Assembly: GCA_002708995.1 (NCBI GenBank)
Contig: PAPT01000035.1
Location: 26,574-90,573, forward strand
DNA: 64,000 nt
DNA from: Geminicoccus sp.
GTDB lineage: Bacteria > Pseudomonadota > Alphaproteobacteria > UBA7985
Direction of reading: 5' to 3'
In this document: positions 1 to 9,120 of the stretch, in pieces
Layout: each line of letters begins with the position of its first letter
How positions within the stretch are numbered: the first letter of the stretch is position 1
Translations under genes and position numbers: made by a program
Notes under the pieces: model-generated
Told to the model about the DNA's origin: nothing
The model's input: the letters and a program-made list of their open reading frames with translations, nothing else
The model's database searches: none

Positions 1-752
1 ATCCGGCGGTACTTGATGCGCCAATCAGTGACCATGACCGTGTAGATGATGTAACCGACCACGGTGACGAAGGTGATCGCGGCGTAGAGCGGCCCGAAGT
101 TGAACAGCAGGATCAGGCTGACAATCACAATCGCGAAGGTGGTGGGGACGAGGTTGAAAGTTGTCATCCGCAGCACGAATTCGATGCCCTTGGTGCCGCG
201 TTCAATCGCCCGCGACAGGCCACCGGTCTGGCGCCCGAGGTGGAAGCGCAAGCTGAGTTCGTGCAGGTGGCGGAAGGTCTCCAGCGCCACCGAGCGGATG
301 CCGTTCTGGCCGACGAAAACAAACAGCGCGGAGCTGATTTCCTGACTGCCCTGTGCCAGCAGTCGCGCCAGACCGAAGGCCGTGACCAGCCCGATCAGCA
401 GCGTCAGCGAGGCATTCGGGAAGCGGCCCTCACCACCGACGGCGTCGACCGCCGTGGCAAATACCATCGGGGTGATCGCCAGAAACGCCTGCCCCATCAG
501 GATCGCCAACCCGGTCAGCACGAACAGCAGGCGTAGGCGCGACCGGTCCGCCGGCCACAGGTACCGCAGCAGCGTGAAAGCGGTCAGCCATGGCTTGCCG
601 TCGTGCTCGTAGGATGCGCGCGGCGCCGACGACGCGCCGTCCGAGGCGGCGGGGCGGCTGTCCTTAGCCGCGCTGCCGTCTGCAGCAGCCGTGGCGTCCT
701 TAGCGTCCTGTGCCGGAGTATTGGCAGTGGGTTCAGTAGGTTTGGCGGTCAT
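1..752 (-). CDS. Atm1-type ABC exporter, N-terminal part (cut by window edge)
   Basis: This frame is open from an ATG at 752 to the window edge, giving about 250 residues. The first ~45 residues are an Ala/Asp-rich cytosolic tail. They are followed by hydrophobic segments of an ABC exporter membrane domain. The stretch LHELSLRFHLGRQTGG followed by SRAIERGTKGIEFVLR is characteristic of the Atm1/ABCB7 subfamily (family knowledge: half-transporters that export glutathione-linked or metal conjugates and form homodimers in the inner membrane). The nucleotide-binding domain lies outside the window. The gene is divergent from gpsA. The subfamily is fairly certain; the substrate is inferred from the family only. 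Confidence 0.85.
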   Translation of the reverse strand, partial: MTAKPTEPTANTPAQDAKDATAAADGSAAKDSRPAASDGASSAPRASYEHDGKPWLTAFTLLRYLWPADRSRLRLLFVLTGLAILMGQAFLAITPMVFATAVDAVGGEGRFPNASLTLLIGLVTAFGLARLLAQGSQEISSALFVFVGQNGIRSVALETFRHLHELSLRFHLGRQTGGLSRAIERGTKGIEFVLRMTTFNLVPTTFAIVIVSLILLFNFGPLYAAITFVTVVGYIIYTVMVTDWRIKYRR

Positions 753-877
753 GCCGGTACTTTCGGAAAAAGCGGTTTAGACATCCATGTGCGGACTTTG
801 GGTGCTAAGAACAAGGGACGGTCGGCTATGCCGAAAAACGACTTGGAGCCCTGATTCTGGACAACAGCACCATTCAC

Positions 878-1837
878 GTGATCGGCGCGGGCGAATTCGG
901 CTCGTCACTGGCCTACGCCTGGCGGCAGGCCGGACGGTCCGTGGCGCTCTGGTGTCGTGACCCGGCACAGGCGGCCAGCCTGCGCGAGACCGGTATCAAT
1001 CCCAAGGTGCCAGAGTGCCCCACCATGCCGGGTATCAGGGCCGGGGTTCTCGCCGACTTTGCCCTGTTGTCGGCCAAGGACGTGGTGGTTCTGGCGGTGA
1101 AGGCGCAGGCGCAGACCGGCGTGTTCGAACCCTTGCGCGACCGCATCCGGGCGGGCAATGCCGTCGTTACCGTGTCCAAGGGCTTTGCCGATGGCACGGG
1201 CACCCTGCTCAGTTCGGCGCTGGCGCTCCCGCAGGGATTGGGCGTGCTCAGCGGGCCGTCTTTCTCGCTCGATCTGTTCGAAGACCGGCCCACGGCAGTA
1301 ACGCTGGCCATCGAGAGCCCCGATGCAGGCCTGCTGGCGGCGCTCAGCACGCCGCGCCTGCGGCTCTACGCCAGCACGGACACGGTCGGCGTGCAGATTT
1401 GCGGCGCGATGAAGAACGTCATCGCCATCGCCTGTGGCTGTTCAGACGGCATGGGCTTCGGGGCCAGCGCCCGCTCGGCGATCATGGCGCGGGGCCTGCG
1501 TGAGCTGGAACGGGTAACGGAGGTCTACGGCGGTGATCCGCGCACGGCGGTCGGGCTGGCGGGGGTCGGCGATCTGGCCCTGACCTGTCAGGACCAGCAA
1601 TCCCGCAACTACAGCTTCGGCCACGATCTGGGGCGGGGTCAGTCTGCGCTCGAACTGCTGAGCCGCGGCACGACCGTCGAGGGCGCCGCCACGGCCCTAA
1701 GCCTCATCGCCTCAGGTCACACCGAAGGGGTATCGCTGCCCATTACCGAAGCCGTGGCCCGGCTGTCGCGGGGCGAGGGCTCTCCGGCAGAAGAGGTGAC
1801 AACCTTGCTCAGCCGCAGTCTCGCGGCGGATGTCTGA
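878..1837 (+). CDS. gpsA: NAD(P)H-dependent glycerol-3-phosphate dehydrogenase
   Basis: GpsA reduces dihydroxyacetone phosphate to sn-glycerol-3-phosphate for phospholipid synthesis in the cytosol. The N-terminal Rossmann loop reads VIGAGEFGSSLA. VVLAVKAQ, TVSKGF and VLSGPSF follow in the usual order, then the catalytic Lys in ICGAMKNVIAIACG and the substrate loop GLAGVGDLALTC. The 319 residues counted from the GTG at 878 omit the first beta-strand: the upstream codons read ...STIHVIGAG in frame, so translation probably starts at a non-ATG codon a few residues earlier (CTG at 857 or 851). It is divergent from the ABC exporter and convergent with the coiled-coil gene. Confidence 0.92.
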   Translation: MIGAGEFGSSLAYAWRQAGRSVALWCRDPAQAASLRETGINPKVPECPTMPGIRAGVLADFALLSAKDVVVLAVKAQAQTGVFEPLRDRIRAGNAVVTVSKGFADGTGTLLSSALALPQGLGVLSGPSFSLDLFEDRPTAVTLAIESPDAGLLAALSTPRLRLYASTDTVGVQICGAMKNVIAIACGCSDGMGFGASARSAIMARGLRELERVTEVYGGDPRTAVGLAGVGDLALTCQDQQSRNYSFGHDLGRGQSALELLSRGTTVEGAATALSLIASGHTEGVSLPITEAVARLSRGEGSPAEEVTTLLSRSLAADV

Positions 1838-1891
1838 AACCGGCGGCGCACGAGGCGACGAATACGACGACGAAGACGAATGGCCATTGTG

Positions 1892-4651
1892 TTACTCCGC
1901 TGCCTGCATCACGCCGATCGATCGGGCGAGGAAGACGTAAAGCTTGCCAATATCGGCGGTGAGGAAAGTGGTGTGCAGCAGTTTGGAGCGATCGACCTGG
2001 TTGGCCTGCGCGAGCAGGCTGTCGAAGGTCTCCAGATAACGGTCGACCTGCTCGGTGAAGGCGCGGTCGCGGGCGTACAGGTCCGCCATGGCGCTCCCCC
2101 CGGCCCCGGCCGGCGTGTAGCGCTTGAGCAGACGCCGGACAGAAACGCCCCGGTCACCGGCTTCAATCGCCTGCACCACATCTGAAGGCAGGTCGCCGTC
2201 CAGAATGGTATCGACGTCGATCGCGACCTGATGCAGGGCTTCGACCATGGATGCAGCCTGATTGAGAAAGGCGTCGCGCTCGCTCTGTTTGACGGTCTGG
2301 AGCAGCCGCTCGGACTGGGTCTTGGCCTCTTCGGACACCCGCACCAGCGTCAGTTGATGATTTTCAGCCGCGATCCCGACCTGTTCGAGGATCTGGCGAA
2401 GCTCGTCCGCCTGATCAGCGACGCGGCGCAGGGTGGTGTCGCCCTCCGGATTGGCGGTGAAATCGCGCAGGGTCTGGACCTGATCAGCGACCAGAGAGGT
2501 GGAATTGGTCAGCCGTTCGGCGGCTTGATTGGCCGCGCTGCTGGCGTCCTGTGTGGTGGCGTCGAAGGCTGCAGCGGCCTCGACAAGCGCCATCTGCGCG
2601 CCGCTGATCGCTTCGGCAAGCTGCTGCAGGCGGGCGTCGATCTGACCCTGGTCGAGGCCTCTGTTGAAGCCGTCAGTCAGGCTGGCGAGCTGGTTGCGGC
2701 AGTCCAGCAGCTGTACGTTCAGCGCTTCAGTCTGCTCACGCAGATCCTCGACCGCGGCGGTGCTCGCCTGCCCCAGTGAGGCAACGGTGGCGGTAAGGCG
2801 CTCGGGTGCTTCGGCGATGCCCTTGAACAGGGCCTGCGCACTGACCAGAGCGTCGGTGGTGGCGTGACGCACTTCGTTGGTGCGGGCCAGCAGGCTCTTT
2901 GTCTGCTCGTCCATTTGGTGGGTGATCTCGGCAGCGGTTTCCCGCAGGTGCTCGGCAGCGCGCGGGATCTCCCGCCCCCAGACCACCAGCCGTTCCATCT
3001 CGGCCCCGGCGGTGTCGGTCAGGTCGTGGACGAAGCTGCCCACCAGACGCTGATAGTTCTCGACCGTCCGCTGGCCGGCGGCATCGATCTGCCGCTGGGC
3101 AGTATTGAAGGCGCCATCCTCGTCTTCGAAGCGGTCCTGCAAGGCCCTGTCCAGCCGCCGCGCGAGGTGAACCACCGATTCTTCGGCGTGGGCGAAGGCG
3201 TTGTCTTCGGCGGCGGTCGCCATTTCCTGCAGCGCCTCGACGCGTTCGGCCTGATCCTCCAGCGTCTCTGCCCAGGCATCGCCGAGCTCGACGTAGCGTT
3301 TCTCGGCCGCCTTGGTGGCCTCGATCAGGGTCGCGGCCACGTCCTGCGCGCTGACCCTGAGCGTGGCCTGAACCGACAGCGTGGTGTCCTGCAACCGGCG
3401 CGCGCCGCCGTTGAGGGATTCGGTCAGTTGTTCGACGCGGTCAGAGACGACGCCGATGTTGCCGGTGAGGCGGTCGCCGTTCTCGGAAAGCTCTTCGATG
3501 GCCTGCCGCGTCGCGCGGGCGGTGTGCTCGCCAACGATGTCGGCGGCTTCGCGCGCGGCGTTCATCAGCGTCTCGACCTTCTGCTCGAATTCGCGCGAAA
3601 TCACGTCGCCGTAGCCTTCGACAGAGGATTGCAGGTGGCCGAGGTGGCTCACCTGCGCCTCGATCGCCCGGTGCAGGTCTTCGGCGTGGGCAGCGAGGTC
3701 GTCCCCGGCCTTGGCCAGCGCAGAAGACTGCTCCTCCAGACGGTTCTGCATCTGGTCAGCAACGCCATTGGCGTCCTCAGAGACCGATTTGAGCAGGCCG
3801 ATCTGGGATTCCAGCTTGCCCGACATGGTTTCGACGTTGCCGAGGGCTTCCTTGGCAGCCTCGCGCAGGTTGCGGGATTCGCCCTCGAGCACCTCGCGGG
3901 TGCGGATGGAGGCTTCTTCGGTCTCGGACTGGGCCGCGTCGAGCAGTTCCAGCCGGGACCAGATGGCGTCGATCTGGTCATTGATGCGTGAGTTGGCTTT
4001 GCCCAGCGTCTCCTGCACTTCCTCGATCGGGGCGACGAGGTTGGCGCGGAAGCCTTCCCCGGCTTCGCGCACGTCATCCATGGCGTGCTTCATCCGGTTG
4101 ACCATGCGGTCGATCCGGGCTTCGGCGGCGGTGACCTGCTCGGTCTGATCCTGCAGGGTGGTCGACAGCTCGGTGGTCTGTTCGTGCACCCGGCCGGAGA
4201 GGGCTTCCAGCACTTCGGACTGATACTCATAGTGACCCGTGGCCCGGTCCAGCGATGCGAGGATGCCGCTGGTCACCCCTTGCAGGTGCTCGACCCGGTC
4301 TTCGAAGGCGCGGGTGATCGAGCGGATGTGGCTCTGGGTTTCCTCAGGCATGATTTTGACCGTGCGTAGGGCGCTGAGCTCGGTCATCATGGCGTTGCGC
4401 ATGCGGGTGCCGACGATCATCATTCCGCACAGCAGCCAGATCACCATGAGCGGCAGCAGGCCGCCGCAGACGACCAGACCGACTTCGGCGGGGCTGAGCG
4501 CGGCAAAGCCCGACGGCCCGCCATAGTAGCCGAACACCGACCAGCCAGCGACGAACCAGGCACCGGTCATGATGCAGGCGATTACCAGCGCAGGCGTGAT
4601 CGATTCAAACCGGGATGCGGGTTGGATTACGGGCTTCTTCTGCGCCGCCAT
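1892..4651 (-). CDS. large membrane-anchored coiled-coil protein, function unknown
   Basis: About 919 residues. I place the start at the ATG at 4651 because an AGGAG lies eight bases upstream; an in-frame GTG six bases earlier is possible. Two hydrophobic segments near the N-terminus (residues ~20-45 and ~57-82) anchor it. Almost everything after residue ~90 is predicted long helix rich in Glu, Ala, Gln and Leu, resembling the signalling rods of chemotaxis receptors or apolipoprotein-like repeats, but I see no conserved receptor hairpin tip and no HAMP domain. The C-terminal ~150 residues look more globular. It stands alone between gpsA and pyrD. A structural or envelope-organising role is only a guess. 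Confidence 0.8.
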   Translation of the reverse strand: MAAQKKPVIQPASRFESITPALVIACIMTGAWFVAGWSVFGYYGGPSGFAALSPAEVGLVVCGGLLPLMVIWLLCGMMIVGTRMRNAMMTELSALRTVKIMPEETQSHIRSITRAFEDRVEHLQGVTSGILASLDRATGHYEYQSEVLEALSGRVHEQTTELSTTLQDQTEQVTAAEARIDRMVNRMKHAMDDVREAGEGFRANLVAPIEEVQETLGKANSRINDQIDAIWSRLELLDAAQSETEEASIRTREVLEGESRNLREAAKEALGNVETMSGKLESQIGLLKSVSEDANGVADQMQNRLEEQSSALAKAGDDLAAHAEDLHRAIEAQVSHLGHLQSSVEGYGDVISREFEQKVETLMNAAREAADIVGEHTARATRQAIEELSENGDRLTGNIGVVSDRVEQLTESLNGGARRLQDTTLSVQATLRVSAQDVAATLIEATKAAEKRYVELGDAWAETLEDQAERVEALQEMATAAEDNAFAHAEESVVHLARRLDRALQDRFEDEDGAFNTAQRQIDAAGQRTVENYQRLVGSFVHDLTDTAGAEMERLVVWGREIPRAAEHLRETAAEITHQMDEQTKSLLARTNEVRHATTDALVSAQALFKGIAEAPERLTATVASLGQASTAAVEDLREQTEALNVQLLDCRNQLASLTDGFNRGLDQGQIDARLQQLAEAISGAQMALVEAAAAFDATTQDASSAANQAAERLTNSTSLVADQVQTLRDFTANPEGDTTLRRVADQADELRQILEQVGIAAENHQLTLVRVSEEAKTQSERLLQTVKQSERDAFLNQAASMVEALHQVAIDVDTILDGDLPSDVVQAIEAGDRGVSVRRLLKRYTPAGAGGSAMADLYARDRAFTEQVDRYLETFDSLLAQANQVDRSKLLHTTFLTADIGKLYVFLARSIGVMQAAE

Positions 4652-4807
4652 GGGCACTGCTCCTGATCAACATGCGGGCCCGAAACGGGCTGAAAATCAC
4701 CGGCCGCCCTGAAAAATCTTGGACGTGCCGCATAATAAATCAAAAAATAGAACAGTTTTACAAAGGCTTCAACGGATTTTTTCACATAATACTAATAGAT
4801 TCGGAGT

Positions 4808-6721
4808 TCAGAAACGGAGCCGATGATCGACGAAACTCGGCCAGAGTCCCTTTTCCCGGGACAGCCGTTCCACCCCGGCCTGCAAATCGGCGCCGAGATC
4901 GGCCTGATGGATGCCCGTGTTGACCAGCAGCACGTCGATCCCTGCCGCCCGGGCACCTGCAACATCGGTGGTGAAACTGTCACCAACGGCCAGCACCTGC
5001 TGGCGCTGCAGGCCCATGGCTGCGCGCGCGACCCGATAAACATCGGCGAAGGGCTTGCCGTGCCACTGCACCGCCCCGCCCTCGGCTTCGTACCACTCGG
5101 CCAACGACCCGGCGCAGAGCTCTTTCGCCGTGCCGCGCATGACCACCCGGTCGGGGTTGGCGCAGACCATGGGCAGGCAGGCGTCGAGCGCCTGCTGTAG
5201 CAGCGGGGTCCACTCGGCAAGGTCGGTGCTGGCCTCCGGACCGGTGTTCAGGATCCAGTCTGCCCGGCCCTCCGGGCCGTCGATGGCGTCCTGAAAACGG
5301 AAATCGAGACCGTCGCGCATGTTGGCGTCCATGGCCCCGGCGCCAAGGTGGAAGCAGACCGGGCCGAGGTCGCGGTAGAAGGGCAGGCTGCGCGCCTTCA
5401 GCCCCTGCCAGCTTTCCTCACCGCTGGAGACAATGCCGTCGTAGGCCTCGCGCGGCATGCCCAGCCGATCGAGCAGGGTTCCGACCGATGCCGCACGACG
5501 CGGGGCGTTGGACAGGAACTGCACCTTTACCCCCCACGCCCGGGCCTGCATCAGCGCGTCGAGCGCCTCGGGGAACAGCGCCTCGCCGTTGTGCATGACC
5601 CCCCAGAGATCGACGATCAGGCCGCGATAGTCGTGCTGGTCGAGCAGGTCGCCGAGGCCGGTGGTCAGCCGCGCGCGCTTCGGCACCGCCGACAGTGCTT
5701 GGGCCAGCGGCCGGACCAGCCCCGGGCCGCCGTAGATCAGGCCGGTGTAAAGCTGCACCAGATCCGCGCCGTGGCGGCGCTTTTCTTCGGCCTGGGCCGG
5801 GGAGCCGACCCCGCCGGTGCCGAAGACCACGAGCCGATCGTCAGCCTGCTCCCGAATGTTGGCGAGCACGCGGTTGGCCTGGTCGAACAGCGGTTGGCCG
5901 GAAAGGCCGCCGCTCTCCGCCTGCGCCGCACCCTTCAGACCGGCGGGGCGCTGGATGGTCGTATTGGTGGCGATCAGGCCGTCGATCCCGCGCTCAATGG
6001 ACAGGTTGACCATGGCCGCGACGTCTTCGTCAGCGAGGTCGGGGGCTATTTTGAGCAGGATCGGGGTCGCTGGGCCCTGTGCCCGGGCGTCGAGGGCGAG
6101 ATCGAGGATCCGCGCCAGCGCGTCGATCGTCTGGTGGTCGCGCAGGCCCGGCGTGTTGGGGCTGGAAACGTTGATCACCAGATAGTCAGCGAGGTCGGCA
6201 AACCGGCTGACGCCGAGGGCGAAGTCCCGGGGCACGTTTTCCGAGGTCTTGTTGACGCCGAGGTTGACCCCGAGCAGCGCCGGGCGCTGCTCCGGCCTGA
6301 GCCTGTCGAGGTTGCGCCGGACCCTATCGTGACCGCCGGAATTGAAGCCATAGCGATTGACCACGGCAGCGTCGGCTGGCAGGCGGAACACCCGGGGGTG
6401 CGGGTTGCCGGGCTGGGGCAGCGGGGTCACGGAGCCGACTTCGACAGCGGCGAAGCCGAGGGCGGCCAACGCGGGGACAGCCTCTGCATCTTTGTCAAAA
6501 CCCGCCGCCAGCCCGAGACGGTTGGGCAGGGTTTTGCCGAACAGGCGGATGGCGGCTTGAGAGCCTGAATCCGGGGACGACGCCGTTTGCGTTGCCAGAT
6601 CAGAGGGCGCTTGGGTGGTGCGCGGGCGCAGCCCCAGCCGCAGACCGGCGATGGTCAGGCGGTGCGCCGTTTCCGGGTCAAAGACCCGCAGCAGACGGGG
6701 GGTGAGCGACCACAGCGACAC
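4808..6721 (-). CDS. pyrD: Dihydroorotate dehydrogenase (class 2) fused to a NagD-like HAD hydrolase
   Basis: Residues ~1-345 are a complete class 2 (quinone-linked, membrane-associated) PyrD. It has the N-terminal helix region, RLGLAAGFDKD, VGSVTPLPQPGNPHPR, FNSGG, the catalytic serine segment NVSSPNTPGLR (~184-194), ILLKIAPDL, ATNTT, and the FMN-phosphate region ending LVQLYTGLIYGGP. After a linker a second enzyme begins at ~365: the HAD class IIA motif DLWGVMHNG (nucleophile Asp ~371), FLSNAPRR and a C-terminal VGDSFTTDVAGA. The HAD part resembles the TIGR01459 family, in which Trp at the second position of motif I is usual. No stop or frameshift separates the halves. The gene follows DUF952 by 3 bases. 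The hydrolase substrate is unknown; clean-up of a pyrimidine-pathway phosphate is a hypothesis. Confidence 0.9.
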   Translation of the reverse strand: MSLWSLTPRLLRVFDPETAHRLTIAGLRLGLRPRTTQAPSDLATQTASSPDSGSQAAIRLFGKTLPNRLGLAAGFDKDAEAVPALAALGFAAVEVGSVTPLPQPGNPHPRVFRLPADAAVVNRYGFNSGGHDRVRRNLDRLRPEQRPALLGVNLGVNKTSENVPRDFALGVSRFADLADYLVINVSSPNTPGLRDHQTIDALARILDLALDARAQGPATPILLKIAPDLADEDVAAMVNLSIERGIDGLIATNTTIQRPAGLKGAAQAESGGLSGQPLFDQANRVLANIREQADDRLVVFGTGGVGSPAQAEEKRRHGADLVQLYTGLIYGGPGLVRPLAQALSAVPKRARLTTGLGDLLDQHDYRGLIVDLWGVMHNGEALFPEALDALMQARAWGVKVQFLSNAPRRAASVGTLLDRLGMPREAYDGIVSSGEESWQGLKARSLPFYRDLGPVCFHLGAGAMDANMRDGLDFRFQDAIDGPEGRADWILNTGPEASTDLAEWTPLLQQALDACLPMVCANPDRVVMRGTAKELCAGSLAEWYEAEGGAVQWHGKPFADVYRVARAAMGLQRQQVLAVGDSFTTDVAGARAAGIDVLLVNTGIHQADLGADLQAGVERLSREKGLWPSFVDHRLRF

Positions 6722-6724
6722 CGG

Positions 6725-7075
6725 TCAGTCCAGCCGTTCGGGGAACATATGCACCCCATCGGGACCGAGTGGCAGGGGCGCGGTCCACAGCGCCTCGGCC
6801 GGGTCGAGCGCCCGGTAAAGGTGCGGAAAGTCGATACCGTCGCAGGAGGTTTCCCACTTCAGCGCAGGACCGAGGGCTTCAGCATCGCAGCAGACCAGCA
6901 GCAGGTCGGCCTGCCCGGCGCGGTGCTTGGCGGCCGACCCGGCGATCAGGGCGCCGGCGGAAAAGTGGATGAAACCATCGCGCAGGTCGTCGGCTGAACC
7001 GGCGTAGCTGCCATCGCCGTCTAGGGCTGCGGCCCAGTCGGCTTCGTGGGCCATGTGATAGATCAGGGTGCTCAT
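6725..7075 (-). CDS. DUF952 family protein
   Basis: A 116-residue cytosolic protein of the DUF952 family. The sequence shows the family signature [23 protein letters not shown], a central hydrophobic strand [11 protein letters not shown] and a C-terminal [14 protein letters not shown]. Its start ATGA overlaps the stop of lysK, and pyrD follows after 3 bases, so the three are read as one operon. DUF952 next to pyrD is a recurrent pairing in alphaproteobacteria, but the biochemical role is unknown; the fold is related to ADP-ribosyl-binding/transferase-like proteins only by remote prediction. Confidence 0.85.
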   Translation of the reverse strand: MSTLIYHMAHEADWAAALDGDGSYAGSADDLRDGFIHFSAGALIAGSAAKHRAGQADLLLVCCDAEALGPALKWETSCDGIDFPHLYRALDPAEALWTAPLPLGPDGVHMFPERLD

Positions 7076-8676
7076 GTGGCCGTCGGGGCGGCAAGCTCGC
7101 CCCGGATGCCCCGCTGCAGCAGAGCGCGGGTCTCAGCGACGCCATAGAGCGCGATGAAGGAGCCGAAGCGCGGGCCCTGATCCTGACCCAGCAGGACCTG
7201 ATAGAGCGCCTGGAACCACTCGCGCAGGTTCTCGTAGCCTGCGGCCTTGCCCACGGTGAACACAACGGTTTGCAGATCTTCGGCCGGGGTGTTCTGGCCT
7301 TCGAAGGCCGCGAGCGCGGTGTCCAGCTCGGTGAAGGCGGCGGCCTCGGCCTTCGTCGGGGCGCGGTAAGATTTCGTCGGCACCACCCGATCGCGGTAGT
7401 AGGAAACCGCGTGGTCGACCAGCTTGGCAAGGAAGGGTGTGCTCTCTGGGCCAGCCGACGGCCGGTAGCGCTGGATAAAGGCCCAGAGCACCCCGGAGTC
7501 GTCGGCGTTCACCACCGAGGCGAGGTTGAGCAGCATGCCGAAGGAAACACCGTCTTCGGCAGCGGGGACGCGGTCCTGCCCGTGGATGTGCCAGGTGGGG
7601 TTTTCCAGCTGCTTCTCGCCGGCCTCGCCCGGAAACTTTTCGAGGAAGGTCACGTAGTCGTCGACGGCCTTGGGGATGACGTCGAAGTGCAGCTTTTTGG
7701 CTGCACGCGGGCGCTGGAACATGTAGAGCGACAGGGACTCGGCAGGGCCATATTCGAGCCACTCTTCGATAGAAAGCCCGTTGCCCTTGGATTTGGAAAT
7801 CTTTTGGCCTTGCTCGTCGAGGAACAATTCGTAGGAAAAGCCCTCCGGCGCCGGGCCGCCCAGCGCGCTGGTGATGCGTGCGGCGATCTTGGCGCTGTCG
7901 ATCAGGTCCTTGCCGTACATCTCGTAATCGACCTGCAGCGCGTACCAGCGCAGAGCCCAGTCGGGCTTCCACTGCACCTTGCACGAACCGCCGGTCACCG
8001 ACTGGGTGATTTCATCGCCGGTTTCGGGCTCACGGTAGGTGATGGTACCGGCGCCAGCATCAACGCTGAGCATGGGCACCTGCAGCACCTTGCCGCTGAC
8101 CGGCGAGATCGGCAGGAAAGGCGAATAGGTTGCCTTGCGCTCGTCGCCGAGGGTGGGAAGCATAATGCCCATGACCTTCTCATAGGTCTCGGCCATGCGA
8201 ACCAGCGCTTCGTCGAACTCGCCGGACTGGTAGGTTTCGGTCGAGGACTTGAACTCATAGTCGAAGCCGAAGCTGTCGAGGAAGCGCTGCAGGCGGCGGT
8301 TGTTCTGGGCAGCGAACGACGCCTCCTCGCCGAAGGGGTCCGGTACTTGGGTCAGCGGCTTGTCGAGTGACTGGGCCAGCAGCTCCTGATTGGGGACGTT
8401 GGTGGGCACCTTGCGCAGCCCGTCCATATCGTCGGAGAAGGCGACGAGCTTGGTCGGAATATCGGGGCACAGAGCCTCGAAGGCACGCTTGACCATGGTG
8501 GTACGCGCGACCTCACCGAAGGTACCCAGATGGGGCAGGCCGGAGGGGCCGTAGCCGGTTTCAAACAGGACGTAGCCCTTGGACGGCGCCTTGCCGCCCA
8601 GACGTTTCTTAAGCTTCTTCGCTTCTTCAAAGGGCCAGGCACGGGTGGCGTCGGCGAGCTGGGAGAGCGCTGTCAT
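7072..8676 (-). CDS. lysK: Lysyl-tRNA synthetase, class I
   Basis: A 534-residue archaeal-type (class I) LysRS that charges tRNA-Lys with lysine in the cytosol. The HIGH-like motif is [12 protein letters not shown] near residue 45 and the KMSKS-like motif is [11 protein letters not shown] near residue 290. The C-terminal half is the alpha-helical anticodon-binding cage. Class I LysRS is the normal form in many alphaproteobacteria. It is the first gene of the lysK-DUF952-pyrD operon. The 444-bp gap upstream probably carries its promoter. Confidence 0.95.
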   Translation of the reverse strand: MTALSQLADATRAWPFEEAKKLKKRLGGKAPSKGYVLFETGYGPSGLPHLGTFGEVARTTMVKRAFEALCPDIPTKLVAFSDDMDGLRKVPTNVPNQELLAQSLDKPLTQVPDPFGEEASFAAQNNRRLQRFLDSFGFDYEFKSSTETYQSGEFDEALVRMAETYEKVMGIMLPTLGDERKATYSPFLPISPVSGKVLQVPMLSVDAGAGTITYREPETGDEITQSVTGGSCKVQWKPDWALRWYALQVDYEMYGKDLIDSAKIAARITSALGGPAPEGFSYELFLDEQGQKISKSKGNGLSIEEWLEYGPAESLSLYMFQRPRAAKKLHFDVIPKAVDDYVTFLEKFPGEAGEKQLENPTWHIHGQDRVPAAEDGVSFGMLLNLASVVNADDSGVLWAFIQRYRPSAGPESTPFLAKLVDHAVSYYRDRVVPTKSYRAPTKAEAAAFTELDTALAAFEGQNTPAEDLQTVVFTVGKAAGYENLREWFQALYQVLLGQDQGPRFGSFIALYGVAETRALLQRGIRGELAAPTAT

Positions 8677-9120
8677 TTGTCTGGGTTTCCTGCGTCTTTG
8701 GACTTGGGCAGGAGTTTAGGCCGTTTGGCGCGCGGACAAAATTCCACAAACCTGCATGGCGGCCCAAACACGGAAAGAAGGTTGCGCCGACCCTGTCTCG
8801 ACCGCTTCGCGGTTTTCGCCAAGGCGGCGCGCAACCTCATTACAGTTGCGCTCAAAACGCCTTCGGCTGTGAGCGCGTTGGAGTTCCTAAATGCAGCGAC
8901 AATCAAAGTGCAGCGCGGCCTTTCCATTTAATTGCGCGAGGGAGATTTGTAAGCCGCGAAGCGGCGCCTAATCTAGCACGCAACCTCTCTGAAGTTATGC
9001 TCAAAATAGCATCGGGTCTGAGCGAAATAGCGCATCCATTACCAACAAATTTTCACAAACCATCTCAGGCATCGAAACTACCGCTGTCCAAGCTTTGGCG
9101 AAGCGCATAAAACTCTCGCC
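8677..9120. repeat. Gene-free gap with a diverged direct repeat and small hairpins
   Basis: No convincing gene lies between the divergent lysK and helicase starts. Two related blocks of about 80 bases are visible. Block A spans 8802-8880: a hairpin CCGC-TTC-GCGG at 8802-8812, then gcaacctc at 8831, ctcaaaa and tgagcg. Block B spans 8953-9024: a hairpin GCCGC-GAA-GCGGC at 8953-8965, then gcaacctc at 8980, ctcaaaa and tgagcg. Spacing between hairpin and gcaacctc is nearly the same (29 and 27 bases) and the two blocks are offset by about 150 bases. Both sit in sequence more A+T-rich than the flanking genes. They may be dispersed repeat units or a regulatory region shared by the divergent genes. 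Confidence 0.5.

Noticed and set aside
603..854. 83-codon + strand frame upstream of gpsA
   Set aside because: It overlaps the exporter N-terminus in antisense and has no similarity; its end simply lies near the gpsA start.
2864..3991. Long open frame on the + strand opposite the coiled-coil gene
   Set aside because: It is a mirror of the minus-strand gene in high-GC DNA; composition is Gly/Val/Arg-rich with no family signature, while the minus frame has membrane segments, a ribosome site and full length.
5348..6568. 406-codon frame on the + strand opposite pyrD
   Set aside because: Antisense shadow of clear PyrD motifs; no recognisable domains.
8530..8931. Small frames in the lysK-helicase gap
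   Set aside because: They run into the lysK antisense, have no ribosome site and contain the repeat structure instead.
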